Source: Plasmodiophora brassicae
Taxonomy: Eukaryota; Endomyxa: Phytomyxea; Phytomyxea; Plasmodiophorida
Length of the DNA stretch: 64,000 nucleotides
Assembly: GCA_036867785.1 (NCBI GenBank)
Contig: CP145427.1
Span: 310,001-374,000, forward strand
Reading direction: 5' to 3'
Position numbers and translations under genes: made by a program. Below the pieces are notes generated by a model. That model saw only the letters and a program-made list of their open reading frames with translations, was not told the DNA's origin and ran no database searches. This document shows, in pieces, positions 1-11,300 of the stretch; positions within the stretch are counted from its first letter, which is position 1, and each line of letters starts with the position of its first letter.

Positions 1-2
1 GC

Positions 3-470
3 GCTGAGGAAGCCATGGAATGGCTATTTGCTCATGTTGACGATCCGAACCTGAATGATCCGGTTCCGCCTCCATCAAGTGCTGCGACCAGCGCGTCTGC
101 TGATCCAGGCGCCATTGCGAACCTGGCCGCTATGGGGTTCGAGGAGCAACGCTGCGCCTATGCGCTTCAGCAGACATCAGGAGACGTTGAGCGTGCGCTT
201 GACTGGCTATTCAGCCACGAAGGCGAGCCCATCGACGATTCCAAAGGTGCGCCTCCCCGTCTTCCTGGTGTGAAGGACGCCCCGGCAACGTATGCTCTTG
301 CTGCTGTTATAACCCATCTGGGCGAGAGCACCAGTCATGGCCATTATGTCGCACACGTCCACCGCCCCGACGAGCACAAATGGATCTACTTCAACGACAA
401 CAAGGTGTCCGACTCGGCCAGGCCGCCTATCAAGCAAGGCTACCTGTACTTCTTCCGTCGATGTTCGTAG
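3..470 (+). CDS. Ubiquitin carboxyl-terminal hydrolase, USP5/UBP14 type, 3' end only
   Basis: C-terminal fragment; the gene starts before the window. The frame is open from base 3 and ends at TAG 468-470. The first residues (AEEAMEWLFAHVDDP) are the end of a UBA domain. A second UBA follows (AIANLAAMGFEEQRC... DVERALDWLFSH). The end of the peptidase C19 core then appears, with the catalytic-His box GHYVAHV and the closing strand KWIYFNDNKV...GYLYFFRR. Two UBA domains inserted within the catalytic core, just before the His box, is the layout of USP5/USP13/UBP14, which disassemble free polyubiquitin chains in cytosol and nucleus. The catalytic Cys and zinc-finger UBP parts lie outside the window, so activity cannot be judged. 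No intron is seen in this piece. Confidence 0.9.
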   Translation, partial: AEEAMEWLFAHVDDPNLNDPVPPPSSAATSASADPGAIANLAAMGFEEQRCAYALQQTSGDVERALDWLFSHEGEPIDDSKGAPPRLPGVKDAPATYALAAVITHLGESTSHGHYVAHVHRPDEHKWIYFNDNKVSDSARPPIKQGYLYFFRRCS

Positions 471-599
471 TTGTCGGCAATTACTGTCGATCCATCTACT
501 ACACGAAACTATGCTCCTTCAGGGTCAGCGAGTCTTAAGCGGAATAGGTACTGCCATCGGACTGTGGTCGAAGACAACAAGTGCAGTGCGGACATCAGG

Positions 600-800
600 A
601 AGCATTGCCGTTGACAGGGAGTTTGACGTTTTCCTTGACCCGAAACAGGGTGCCTGTATGGTTTAAATGTCTCGAGCGACAATTGGAAACGCGATGTTGG
701 CGTTTTAGGTCAAAGTAGGTGGCACCGGCGGCCTTGGCGGCTTCGACGGATGGGTAGGTCTGACGTCGGCAACTGAAACGCCACTGCAGATCAACTGGTG
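600..800 (-). pseudogene. Relic of an MscL-type channel gene (third copy)
   Basis: Read on the minus strand, 705-800 encodes WRFSCRRQTYPSVEAAKAAGA followed by TYFDL. This matches the loop just before TM2 of the intact MscL gene at 3621-4136 (WPFNCQGQTYSTMKSAKNAGA, then TYFDL). Further on, 610-660 encodes GTLFRVKENVK, like RMFHVKGKAK after TM2 of that gene. The second membrane segment that should lie between them is missing, as are TM1 and the zinc ribbon. It is a deleted, decayed paralogue about 3 kb from the two intact copies. No start codon or reading frame of useful length remains. Confidence 0.7.
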
Positions 801-1068
801 AACTGTCAGAAATCGCCAGACACGACCCCGGCCCAACGGCCACGACGACACTCCCCCAGCATCTACAGTTTCGCGAACTGTTCGAATCATGCCATTAACC
901 GCAACCAACACGACAGAGAGCTCCCACTTCCTGCTTGTGTGCCACTTGTGCTGCGCCCGTGTCCCCTGTACCTCCGGTAGTCAACGTTACGCTTCCCGCA
1001 CACTTCCGTACCAGAGCGCCTGCACCAATGTGTATTTCAACAATGCTGACAGCTCAAGTACATTCATA

Positions 1069-2815
1069 TCAGCATTCAACGCGGACGTGGGATGGAATCC
1101 TGTTCAACGGGTTGACGGTCAGGGCACGCACCATAGCACATTTGGCCGGCCAGGTGCTGATCGTCCGACAAATGGGGTTCCCTGTCAGCACCCTGTGCGC
1201 AAATGTGAGACGCTCTGTCAAGGAGAACAAGCAGTCGAGCGTACAGCTTTTTCAGCGAACGAAGTCGACTAAACACGCCCACCGCGATCGTGCTGATCTG
1301 GTTGTCATCCAAATAACTGGACACACGTCAGATGATGGCGATATACAACCTGTACGGCGAAACATACAGGGTCGTCAGAGACGTGAGTCCATCGAAAATG
1401 CCCTTCTTGAGCTTGCCAACCTGGTTACCACTCAAATATCTGTACACACGTCAGGTTATGATCTAAACCTGTCCACTATACATACAGGTCGGTCAGCCTT
1501 GACAGTCCATCGAAAACGCCTTTCTCAAGCTTGCTGATCTTGTTGAAGTTCAAATACCTGTATCGACGTTAGGTGATGGCCTTGGACCTAGAACTATGGC
1601 ATACGTACAAGACCTTCAGCGACGACATGCCTCCGAAAACGCCCTCCTCGAACTCGCTGAGTTTGTTGCCATCCAAGGAGCTGCACGAAACAGGTCAACA
1701 CGTGACGCCTGTGGAGCAGTGCATTTGCCATCGATGCGCATACAGGGTGGTCAGCGACGGCAGGTGATCGAACGCAATCTTCGGGATCCAGACGATCCGA
1801 TTGTTCGCTAGGTTTCTGTAGCGATGCAAACTTAGTCGAGCCTTGCTGACGTGGGAAGTATTCTTATGGATATACGCACAGGGTAACCAGCGACGACAAC
1901 CCTAGGAATGCGTGGCTCTGGACGAAAAACATCTGGTGAAGCCGATTGCCACTCAGGACACTATGAGGCGAATATCATCCATATGCCGTAATGTACAAAT
2001 GTCCCACATACAGGGTCCGTAGTGACGGTAGTCCTTGGAAAGCGCCATTCTGAATCAAGGCAATTCGATTGTCGTTCAGCCATCTGTATTTCACGGTTAA
2101 TTGCGTTTGGATAGGTGCACTTCTCAATACGATACGTACAGTTCAGATAGTGATGACAAGCCAGAAAACATGTGCCAGTTGTGGACCGTGTCGAGGTAAT
2201 TGTCATCCAGCCGCCTGCGTGTGTGCCATGCAATTAATTGCGCCCGTAATAAATTGGAACGGTGCATCTACGCATACAGTTTGGTGAGCGAACTTAGCCC
2301 TACAAACGTGTGAGGCTCAATCGTGTCGATCTGGTTCCGTTTCAAATTTCTGTACAAATTTCGGTCGGTCAATGATACTACTAAGAGTTCTTCAGGTTAC
2401 GTACAGTTCGGTTAATGATGACAGACCCAGGAACGCGGGTGCGCTGATTCTGGAGATCACGTTATTCTCCATAGACCTGTCGATAGTTCAGTTAGGTAGC
2501 CTTTTTCCTCAGGTCAACGTCGATTCAGACAGTTGAGAGAGCAAGGACATGTCCAAGAACGCGCCCCTGTATATCTTTTCGATGCGCTTCCCGTCCAAAT
2601 TGCTATACATCCCTTAGAATTAGGAGCCGCTCATTCGGTGCGTTAAATCCAAAGACAAACAGGCTTATCAAGTCCCTAAAGGGTTTCAGGAACGATCTCG
2701 AGAGGGTATCGCCCCTGCGACACGCAGCGACCACGTGGCCAGACGTCGACGACCACAGAAGACACCACAGTACTAGTACTGTCAGCGGCTTCCATGACGA
2801 ACAGGTAAACGCCAT
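1069..2815 (-). CDS. Secreted leucine-rich-repeat protein, one LRR per 72-nt exon
   Basis: Exon 1 (2815-2661) gives a signal peptide, MAFTCSSWKPLTVLVLWCLL, then a partial repeat ending FRDLISL. Exons follow at 2602-2531, 2476-2405, 2349-2278, 2214-2140 (75 nt), 2083-2012, 1960-1880 (81 nt), 1815-1744, 1680-1609, 1557-1486, 1439-1368 and 1316-1245. All others are exactly 72 nt, and each encodes one 24-residue repeat of the type xLxxNxIxxIxxGxFxGLxSLxxL. Every intron is phase 2, splitting the last Leu codon as CT|N, with donors GTAYGT/GTATGC and an AG acceptor. The last exon starts at 1192 with VLTGNPICRTISTW, a C-cap-like segment with Cys, and reaches a stop at 1069-1071. The C-terminus is uncertain because GTGCGT inside that exon could be a donor to further exons. 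About 385 residues. Probably extracellular; no kinase domain is seen. Ligand unknown. Confidence 0.75.
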
Positions 2816-3620
2816 GATCGTGGAGCACAGAGAGTAGTCACGTGCGCTACGGTAGTAGAGAAACAAGAGCAGAACGAAATGACAGTTGGCTTTGTTCACG
2901 ATCGTTGAGTCTCGGAAGCTGCGCCTGGACAAGAAGGGGTCAGAGTGTCCGTGCGGAACAAGAAGGGGTCAGAATGTCCGTGCGGAAGTGCGAGGTCAAA
3001 AATCCGGGCCTCACCGGCTGAGACCTCGTAAGTCGTACGTTGTCCCCCTATCGGATACCTGGCGTCGCATCCACACAGCCTACAACGTGCAGCAACTGTG
3101 GATGCGCCGACGGTCTTGCCGCCCGGCCTTGCCGCCCGACCTTCTTCCGAGACGACTTGTTCGTATAGGTATTGACTCGTTGTCATGTCAACTGGATCAA
3201 CAAACACATAGCACCATCCGGTTTTGTGTCTGTAGCAAGTAACAATCCTGATAGAATTGATGGGTATGAACATGGTCGGATTATTAATTCAATTAGTTTG
3301 GCGCTGTTCACGCAGGAACCTCGGTCTCGGGTCCGAGGATCGTAGGGTCAGCTTGCGGAACGCCAGCTGTCCCTGGCCTGGCAGTGGCAGCCAGTCACCT
3401 TTGTGCTTGGATCTTGTAAGAGTGGCGACTTCGGGGCGAATCTGAGGGCTCAATGAGGGCTCAAAGCTGCCTAGACTTTGATTTTCCATACAGTGGCTGA
3501 TCTGTCTACACTACTGACGACATCCGCCTTCCGTAACAGAAGTGCAGGTGTGACGTTCCTGACCGCCGACATGGTAAACAGCACTAACGGTGGCGGTGTC
3601 AAGAAGTGGGTTGTATTCAC
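2816..3620. other. Intergenic region with a 29-bp tandem duplication
   Basis: Lies between the 5' end of the LRR gene and the 3' end of the first MscL gene. No open frame resembles a known family. The only clear structure is a direct tandem repeat of 29 bp, copies at 2929-2957 and 2958-2986, differing by one base (GTCAGAGTGT versus GTCAGAATGT). The 5' part should hold the LRR gene promoter; no TATA box was identified. Confidence 0.5.
2929..2986. repeat. 29-bp tandem direct repeat, two copies
   Basis: Two adjacent copies starting ACAAGAAGGGGTCAG and ending GTCCGTGCGGA, one mismatch. It looks like a recent slippage or repair duplication. Confidence 0.9.
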
Positions 3621-4136
3621 TTACTGCCCCTTGACGTCGATAAAGGAGTCTTCCTGCGGCGTCAGTGTACCGGCGCAGTGGTTGCATCGCGACGCCATGC
3701 GGTCGACCTCCTGGATACAGTGTGTGCATTTCGCCTTGCCCTTGACGTGGAACATGCGGTTGTACGCCTTGATGATCCAGAACAGGACCAGGGCGACAAT
3801 CAGGAACTCGATGATGGCGTTCGTCAGCGTCCCAAGGTCAAAGTACGTTGCACCAGCATTCTTGGCCGACTTCATCGTGGAATACGTCTGCCCCTGGCAG
3901 TTGAACGGCCACCAATGGTTCAGCTCGATATTCTTATCATCATGCTGCTGGCACTTCACGACGTAGAACCAGTTGTTGAGCTGAACGGGAACCAGGATGG
4001 ACGCCACAGGGCTAAACACGCCTTCGACGAGCGACGCCACTACATGCTGGAACGCGGCGCCCATCACGATACCGACGGCCAGCTCGACGACATTGCCGCG
4101 CTTCAGGAACTTCTTGAACTCGGCGGTCCACGACAT
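3621..4136 (-). CDS. MscL-like mechanosensitive channel with C-terminal zinc ribbon (copy 1)
   Basis: 171 residues from MSWTAEFKKFLKRGNVVELAVG; the frame also has an ATG 14 codons upstream (4178), but the 4136 start matches the tandem paralogue and MscL N-termini. Order: amphipathic N-terminal helix; TM1 about 14-40 with the glycine-rich pore stretch VVELAVGIVMGAAF; a loop about 52-100 with Cys62 and Cys80; TM2 about 105-125 (IIEFLIVALVLFWII); then a zinc ribbon with Cys137, Cys140, Cys151 and Cys154. MscL forms homopentameric pores opened by membrane tension and releases solutes in osmotic downshock. The family is mainly bacterial and archaeal. The tail of the CxxC...CxxC type is known in some bacterial MscL proteins. 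No intron. Same strand as copy 2, with about 308 bp between the CDSs. Confidence 0.85.
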   Translation of the reverse strand: MSWTAEFKKFLKRGNVVELAVGIVMGAAFQHVVASLVEGVFSPVASILVPVQLNNWFYVVKCQQHDDKNIELNHWWPFNCQGQTYSTMKSAKNAGATYFDLGTLTNAIIEFLIVALVLFWIIKAYNRMFHVKGKAKCTHCIQEVDRMASRCNHCAGTLTPQEDSFIDVKGQ

Positions 4137-4443
4137 GGCGTTGTCTTGGTTGGGCACGGGGCGATTCGAAGCAGTCAACTATTAGAAGGACGACGTTAGG
4201 AGCCAAACCACGATATTACACTGAGGCAACCACCTCTACCAGCCCCGGAAGGCCACCAGATCACACTACCAGATAAATCCCCGGATCATTCCGGAGATTG
4301 GTTGACCCCTGCCGCCGACCCAGAACCGGGCCGTCGATTCCAGGCAACTGTGAATATGTGAAGCGCGTATCTTGTTGTGCAAAAGGGCACGTTGGATGCA
4401 AATTGGGCTGTTTATCGTATGTTCTACAACAGGCTCCACGAGC

Positions 4444-4977
4444 TTATACGGTGTCCTTGACGTCGGCGCCGGTTGTCGGGTCAGCGTCATCAGGGACGAT
4501 GGCCGACGTGCAGTGATGGCACCTGGACGCCATGGGGTCCACCGTCTGCATGCAGAACATGCAGTGCTTGTCTTTCTGGTTCTCGATGTGGAACATGCGC
4601 ATGTACATCCGAATGATCCAGAACAGGACAAGCGCGACGACCAGGAAGTCCACACACGCCAGGATGAACTCTCCGAGGTTGAAGTACGTCGCGCCGTTCA
4701 ACTGCGCGATCTGAATGGTGTCGTAATCTGCATCGGCTCCCTTGCAGTTGAAGGGGAGGTACGGGTTCAGGCCGTTGTCTTTCGTCGCTTTGCATTTGAC
4801 GACGAAGAACAGGTTGGAGAGGTCGACCGGGACGAGCAGCGTCACAATCGGGGCGAATACGCCGTCAACAAGACTGCTGACGATACGCTGGAATGCCGCA
4901 CCGATGACGACACCGACGGCCAGCTCGACGACATTCCCGCGGTTGATGAACGCCTTGAAGTCTTTCAGCCACGTCAT
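4444..4977 (-). CDS. MscL-like mechanosensitive channel with C-terminal zinc ribbon (copy 2)
   Basis: 177 residues, starting MTWLKDFKAFINRGNVVELA. Same layout as the neighbouring copy: TM1 about 14-40, loop cysteines at 62 and 78, TM2 about 105-123 (DFLVVALVLFWIIRMY), zinc ribbon Cys139/Cys142/Cys153/Cys156, and an acidic tail. The two copies share the N-terminal helix, both membrane segments and the VDxMASRCxHC tail almost unchanged but differ in the loop, so the duplication is not recent. The two loop cysteines conserved in both copies could form a disulfide. It is divergent from the giant HECT-like gene that starts at 5346. No targeting peptide is obvious, so plasma membrane or organelle cannot be decided. 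Confidence 0.85.
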   Translation of the reverse strand: MTWLKDFKAFINRGNVVELAVGVVIGAAFQRIVSSLVDGVFAPIVTLLVPVDLSNLFFVVKCKATKDNGLNPYLPFNCKGADADYDTIQIAQLNGATYFNLGEFILACVDFLVVALVLFWIIRMYMRMFHIENQKDKHCMFCMQTVDPMASRCHHCTSAIVPDDADPTTGADVKDTV

Positions 4978-5345
4978 GACAGTGTTCTCCGGGGTTTGGA
5001 TTTGTTTCGCGTTCGAAGCACGTACAGGTCGTTGCGCGCGTGCTGCCTATAATCAATTATGGATCGCTCCCAGGGCGACACCTTCCACCGGAACCAGCGG
5101 GACACCCCCTGACCCAACCCCGCACGTGACTCACGCTTCCACGCCGACTGATAAATTGTCCAGGACCGCCACTGCCCCCCAAAGAAACCAATCGTCGCCA
5201 TCTGCCACCAAAATCGACAACGAAACGTGGAACGAAACGACCAGTCGACGCGACCGAGGCAAAAACGCTCGAGCGACCCCAAAGACGACCTGTGAAAATA
5301 AAGGCACAGGGTGGGCCACAGTGCAATCGACCGTGTCCGTTCGGG
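4978..5345. other. Divergent intergenic region (MscL copy 2 / HECT-like gene)
   Basis: 368 bp holding both 5' flanks. Nothing coding-like or repetitive is seen; no TATA box was recognised. Confidence 0.5.
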
Positions 5346-8300
5346 ATGGAGACGGGGGCGGGTGGCGCCGCCGACCCCTGGTCGAACTTCAATGTCCTGA
5401 GGCTGTTCGACGAGGGCGAGCTGGAGCGCGCGTACAAGCTCGTGGCGCCGGGGCCGGCGCCCGTGGACCCGCACGCGACGTCGTCAGCGGCAGACGGCGA
5501 CTCGTGGGCGAGTATCGCAGCGGGTGGGGCGGTCCCGTTGGCGGTACTGTCGTCCGCTGGGCAGCAATCGAATGCCGCTCGCCTGCTCAGCGTCGGCGTT
5601 GCCATGGCGCCGTCGCAGGCCGCCGCTGTCGCGGCCACGAAGAAAATTTCGCCGACGACGACAGCGTCGGCTTCGCCGATCTCACCGCTGCATCGTGATG
5701 CCAACGCCGACATTGGCAATTACGCCGCCGTTTTCGACTGGGTCCCTGACGACCGCCAGGCGCTAGCCGACCTGATCATCGGCAAGGTAACGGGCACGTC
5801 CGGCAGCCAGAAGGTGACGACGTTCCGGAAGAGGGTCGCCGTCCTTCGACGAATTCACGAATCTCTGGCGGCGTCAAGGGCAGCGACACGTCCGTCGGTG
5901 GCGTCGCCTTGCAATGACGACGTCCAGAAGCCAGTCGTTACGAAGAACGCGGCGTCCGCTGAGGTACGGGAACGTTCGCAATTGAAATGCAAAGGGCTGA
6001 CCGCGCGCTGCAGGGTCTATCGCCAGCTGTCCAGCTGGGACTGAGCGTGTTTATGGCCATGCGCGAGCGCTTGAGCTTCTCAGAACCGCGATTATGCCAT
6101 AAGCTGATCGAGACGCTTCGCGGGCTGTTCATGGATGCGCCAGGCGGCAAGTCCAACGCAATGACGAGGCTCTCCACGGTCGAGAGTCAGAATCCGATTA
6201 CGGAGGCGGTCGGCCAGTTCTTACGGGAGGCCATCACCGGGCCGCTCGCGGAGTCGACGCCCCTGTTCGACGAACCGCCTTACGATACAGTTGAGCGGAA
6301 GCGCGCCGATCGCAAGGTTGCCTATGAGCTCCTGGTGGTTCTTGCCGCCGGCCAGGGTTCGGTGTCGGGCCTACTTTCCGTTGTAAAGCTGCTGCTTTCG
6401 AATGGTGGGGCCGACCTTCACGGTCTCGACCTTCATGCTCCTCTAGCATCGCTCGCTTCTGTCATTGGAAGCGCGTCCACTTCCGGTCTGGAGCCGGAAC
6501 TGTATTCGTTCGGGCGAGGCGACACCGGGCGTCTCGGTCAAGGTCCGTCGCTCAACAGTGTCCAAATTCCCCAAGTGCTTGAAACGTTGCGGGGCAAGAA
6601 CGTCACGACGGTGGCCACGTTTTCAACGCATTCGCTGGCCGTCATTGACAACGGGGACGTCTATGCATGGGGCAACGGCCAGCACGGGCGACTAGGGACA
6701 AAGTCGTTGGCGAATGCTGTGTCGCCCACGCTGCTGAAGAGCGCTCATGGAATCCATGTTGTCCAAGTTGCAGTTGGTCTATCTCACTCTGTGCTGCTGT
6801 CCGACGTCGGACGTGTGTACACGTTTGGCAACGGTATCAACGGGCGGCTGGGGACCGGTGACACCAAAGAGCGCCGTACCCCAACCCTTGTCCAGGCGCT
6901 CAGCGATCATGTCGTTACCGGCATCGCTTGTGGTTCAGCGTTTACGTTTGCGCTTGCCGAAGGCGGGGCTCTGTACTCCTGGGGAAAGAACACAACCGGG
7001 CAATGTGGGCACGGGAACCTTGGCGAATGCAACACACCGAAACGCATCGCTGCATTCGGCTCTGAGGTCGTCGTCCACGTCGCCGGTGGCTGGGATCATG
7101 CCCTTGCATGCACGTCGAAGGGAGACGCATACAGCTGGGGCTGCGGTTATGAAGGCACGAGGCCAGTTCTCGGTCATGGCAGCAAAGCCCGGCAGCATAC
7201 GCCGCTTCTGATCGAGAAGCTCCAGGGACAAAGGGTCGTTCGTGTCGCTGCCGGATACGATCATTCGCTGGCGGTGTGCGAGACTGGTGCCGTGTTTGCC
7301 TGGGGAAGTTCCACTGTCGGCCAGCTTGGTCTTGGAAACGCGCAGGAGCGCGTGTTCCCCGAACAGATTACCGCGCTCTCTAAGCACTTCATCGTCGATG
7401 CCGACGGGGGCATGGACCATACCCTGCTGATAAGTCGAGATGGCGAAGTCTTCGCGTGCGGCAACGGTGCCGAGTTTGCACTGGGGATTCCGTCCACTGC
7501 TCCTCAGTTGGTTCCACAACTGATCGACAACCTAAAGGGCAAGTATGTCCGGAAGGGTGCTTGTGGCGACAAGTGCAGTATCATTCTCACCACTGTTCGG
7601 CAACATTGGGCTAACGCACCGACGGACGGCCCACTGACCGCGCAACAAGCCATTCAAGCGAACGGAATCGCTCTTTCAGCACCTGCCGCGTCGGTCAAGG
7701 ACGATAATGTTGCCTCCGAAGATGGCCGCATTCTTTGGCAACAGATTGCAGTATTCAGCCTCGCCGTAATGGATTCGTGCTCAAAGTCTTTCGTTCCAAA
7801 CGAGTCTTCTCTGTGGGCACCGAAAGAACCCCACCCGTCAAACTCGGTGGCCGTCCGCGCGTTCGAACGTTTCGCCATAGACCTGCGTCCCGAAACATTT
7901 GAAAACCTGGCTGACATATTGGAAATGCTGATCGACGACAGAAACTCGTAGGCGCCGTTTCAGCTCTCGTATGGGCCAATGTATATCTGACCATGGGATC
8001 TCAATAGAGCGTCGCCGATTGATATGGAAGGCCTGCGGGAACTTCAGGACCATCAGAAGTCTTCCAAGGGCGAAAGTACCAAGGACGTCGACAGTGGTGC
8101 CACCATCTTTACCCCGTACGCCCTAGCGGCATCACTGCGCGTCTTGAAGGCCAATATCTGGCAAGGTATTCGAACAGCAAACGACTTGGACGCCTTGGGT
8201 TTGAGGGCGTCCGCCATTGCCAACCGGTTGCACCGGTGCCTTACTGCAATAATGCAGGCGGGCGACACTGTGTATGGCCCGCCGGAGTGGACGACTTGCG

Positions 8301-11300
8301 TTCGTCAAGAAGCCGCCGAAGCATACGTTCTAGGCATTGAAGTCTGGTATGCGTTCAACCAGGTCCCGGTTGACAAAGTACCAATCCACTGACAAAATTT
8401 GCTTCTAGGTACCCAGGCCAAGCGCTTCATGCAGGTCTGCTGCAACAGGTTTTGGACGGGGAGCTGGCGAAATTATACCCAAGCGTTATGCCGTTCGGTG
8501 CACCTATCCAGGAGACCATTATGAAGCGGCTGAGTGAACGTGCGCTCCTGCAAGCCTTCATGAAGAATGTGGACTCTGAGAACAATTTGATGTCGACGCT
8601 TGCGACGCTGATCCGATCAGTCCATCTCGGCGTATCTCCACTGCCTCGAACCGCAACGACCACTGAGCCAGCACTCGCCGACCGGAAGGATTCCGGCACG
8701 CAAGAGATTATGGTTGCCGATTGGGGTCGCTCGCCGACCAATCAAGGGAAAGCAGCTGCGTCTGGTCCAACATCGCTGGCAGCAATATCCATGAAGGGGC
8801 CTTCGTCAGGGTTCTGCAAACAAAGAGGCGACGTCGCCCTTCTTATTGCATTCCAACAAGTATTCGTGTGCCTGCTTGTCGAATTTCAAGTTTTGTAACC
8901 TGGTGATTGTTTCAGGTGCTGCTGAACCGTGCATTCTCTGCATACAGTGCGGATTCCTCCTGCACTTCAGGTCCAATGCTTCAACTTGTCGGCTATGCCC
9001 ACGATTTTTTCTCGGTTTGCTGCGACCTAATGGCCGAGGCGGCTAAATCGCCTGGCCAGGACCGGCTAGCTGACTCAATCGTGCAATGTTCCCTGCCGGT
9101 CTTCTTGCTCACCCTGCAGTGCTTTGCTGAGAGCGTGTACCTGGCTTGCTCTTTATTATCGCGTTTGAAGCGGACCTTACAGGTATGGTCTGTCAGTATG
9201 TATCTATCTGTTTATATGTAATGGTATCGCCACCGTAGTGCATTGAGAGCACCCAAGAAGCCGCTCCACAATACGCCGACCAGCAATGGCTAATTGATAT
9301 CCAAATCAGCTGTGGAGACTTGGCTGCCCGCTTCATCAATTTACTGATCATGAGGCCTGTAGCTGCCGATGGCAACTGCCATAACGATGCTCTTCACGAG
9401 TTCTGCTCACATGTGGATTCGTCACCACCCAGTGGAGCCCTAGACGGCATCGTTGTCCTCAGGTCAGCCCTTTCGTTCCTAGGTGCGTATGACCCACCGG
9501 AATCCATGACCGCTAATATCAAACTGACGTTGAACAGTCGACCTTCTTGACAGCGTGAAGACCTTCGCAACCCTCGATTCTATACTGTCCGTTGTAATTG
9601 AGTCCGTTGTGCGGCTGAATTTCGATATCCACCATCTGTTACGCTACGTCCTTGATCTTCCTCGCCGCCAATCGTTCACGCCTCAGCAGCAATCATCGTT
9701 GATTTTGCGAATATTACCGTTCCTGGTCACGAAATTCCTCCGTCACAATGTCCAAGGTAGGCGGGTGCACGTTGCGTATCGTGGCTCTAACACGCCTGCA
9801 CTGTAGCACGAAACGAACTTGGCGTCATGCCTTTCCTACGGGACTGCATTTCGCGAGCCGTACAAAGGGGATTGCCAGCCGATGCCGAATGTACAAACGA
9901 CGCCGCTGGCACCGATATTCACAGAAGTGCACTCCGGGTAATGCACTGTCTTGCTGTCGAGGCACAGAGTGAATCGCATCTCAAACAATTGGGGTCGTAT
10001 CTCCATCAAGAGCTGGGCGTATGCGCCAAATGGCCCGATGCCATGCTTTCCTGGCGCCCCGTTCAGGATTCCACCAAATACGTGTCTCTTGTCGGCTCGT
10101 CGACTAGTCTGCACCAACCGGTCTCCCTTGTTAATGTTTGGCGCGATGACTTCACGCTCAGCTTTTGGGTTTGGGCTTCGGCTGAGCGTCCCGTGCAGAT
10201 CGAGATCGCCGGCCACGAAACTCTACTGGTTTCTGTCGATACGGCCGCTGGTATCGATTTCAGTTTATCTGTCCAGGGCATGACAGCTCCTTGCGTCTGC
10301 CACGCGCCAGCCATCGAACCTGCACAATGGTACCTCATATCATGTGCTGTTTGCAACCGCGAAATGCGCTTGTACGTTGACGATTCGTTAGTTGCAACCG
10401 CAACAGGTGTCGCGCCATTTGTTGTTCCCCCGTCCTCGATGTTATTGCTTGGCGACATCGACTCACGTGTCTGTGATATGCGATGGTGGCAATCGGTGGT
10501 CCCCAACGAGGAAGTCAAATCCATGTATCAAGCGGGCCCACACAGCATCGTTCAGCGCACTGATGGGCTCATGTCGCTCCCTTCTCCTGATACCATTATT
10601 TTCGAGTACCTCTGTATGCTGCACTGCATGCTGTGTCTCAATAGGGCTGAGGACGGCCTGTCTGTGTTCGGCTTGAGCCTCACTGTATGGCTCAGCGTTC
10701 TCTTGCCGTTGTTGGAAAAGGGTACGACTCGGGTTCGGTTCGTCATTCTGCGAGCTCTGCGGGTTCTCTGTGCTAATGGGAAAGACGATCAGTGCGCTCA
10801 CCAACTGGAGCGAATCCTATGGCAAATGATCGACGACTGTACGAGAGCCTGCTCGACCGATGGGGACCACCATTCTCTCGCTCACGAGGCGGCGTCTTTG
10901 TATCGCCACCTACTTCCAACAAAGCCTTGGCATTCCATGTTCTGTTCGCGCCTGAAAACCGCCACCCGAAAAATCATTGCGAATTCCACAGATGATGACC
11001 TTCTTCGCGATGCGCTGTCGACTATTGCCATTCTCGGGGGTACCCTCGAGGAGGTCAGAATCGGTGGGCCGGTGTCGTTCGGCCCAAACCGCGGAACTGT
11101 CACAGCCGTGGACCACCGTACTGGAATTTGTACACTGCTTGTCGAAGCACCCCGGCAGTTGTCGGATCTTGCTGCTTCCCGCGTTTCGAGGCTTTCGTGG
11201 AGAACGGAAATGATTGGGGCTTGCGCGCCCATTGGTGACGCGAACGCTACGACTATCCCGTACGTAACTCGTGGGGCGCTTGCGGATGGTAAGAAACTAA

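Noticed and set aside
889-1537. Plus-strand open frames through the LRR gene
   Set aside because: They ignore the 72-nt exon/intron rhythm visible on the minus strand and resemble nothing.
1200-2610. CRISPR-like array, from regularly spaced similar units
   Set aside because: The units are 72-nt LRR exons with diverged sequence and splice sites, not identical repeats with unique spacers.
4372-5698. Long plus-strand frames across the MscL genes
   Set aside because: Antisense to clear MscL coding sequence.
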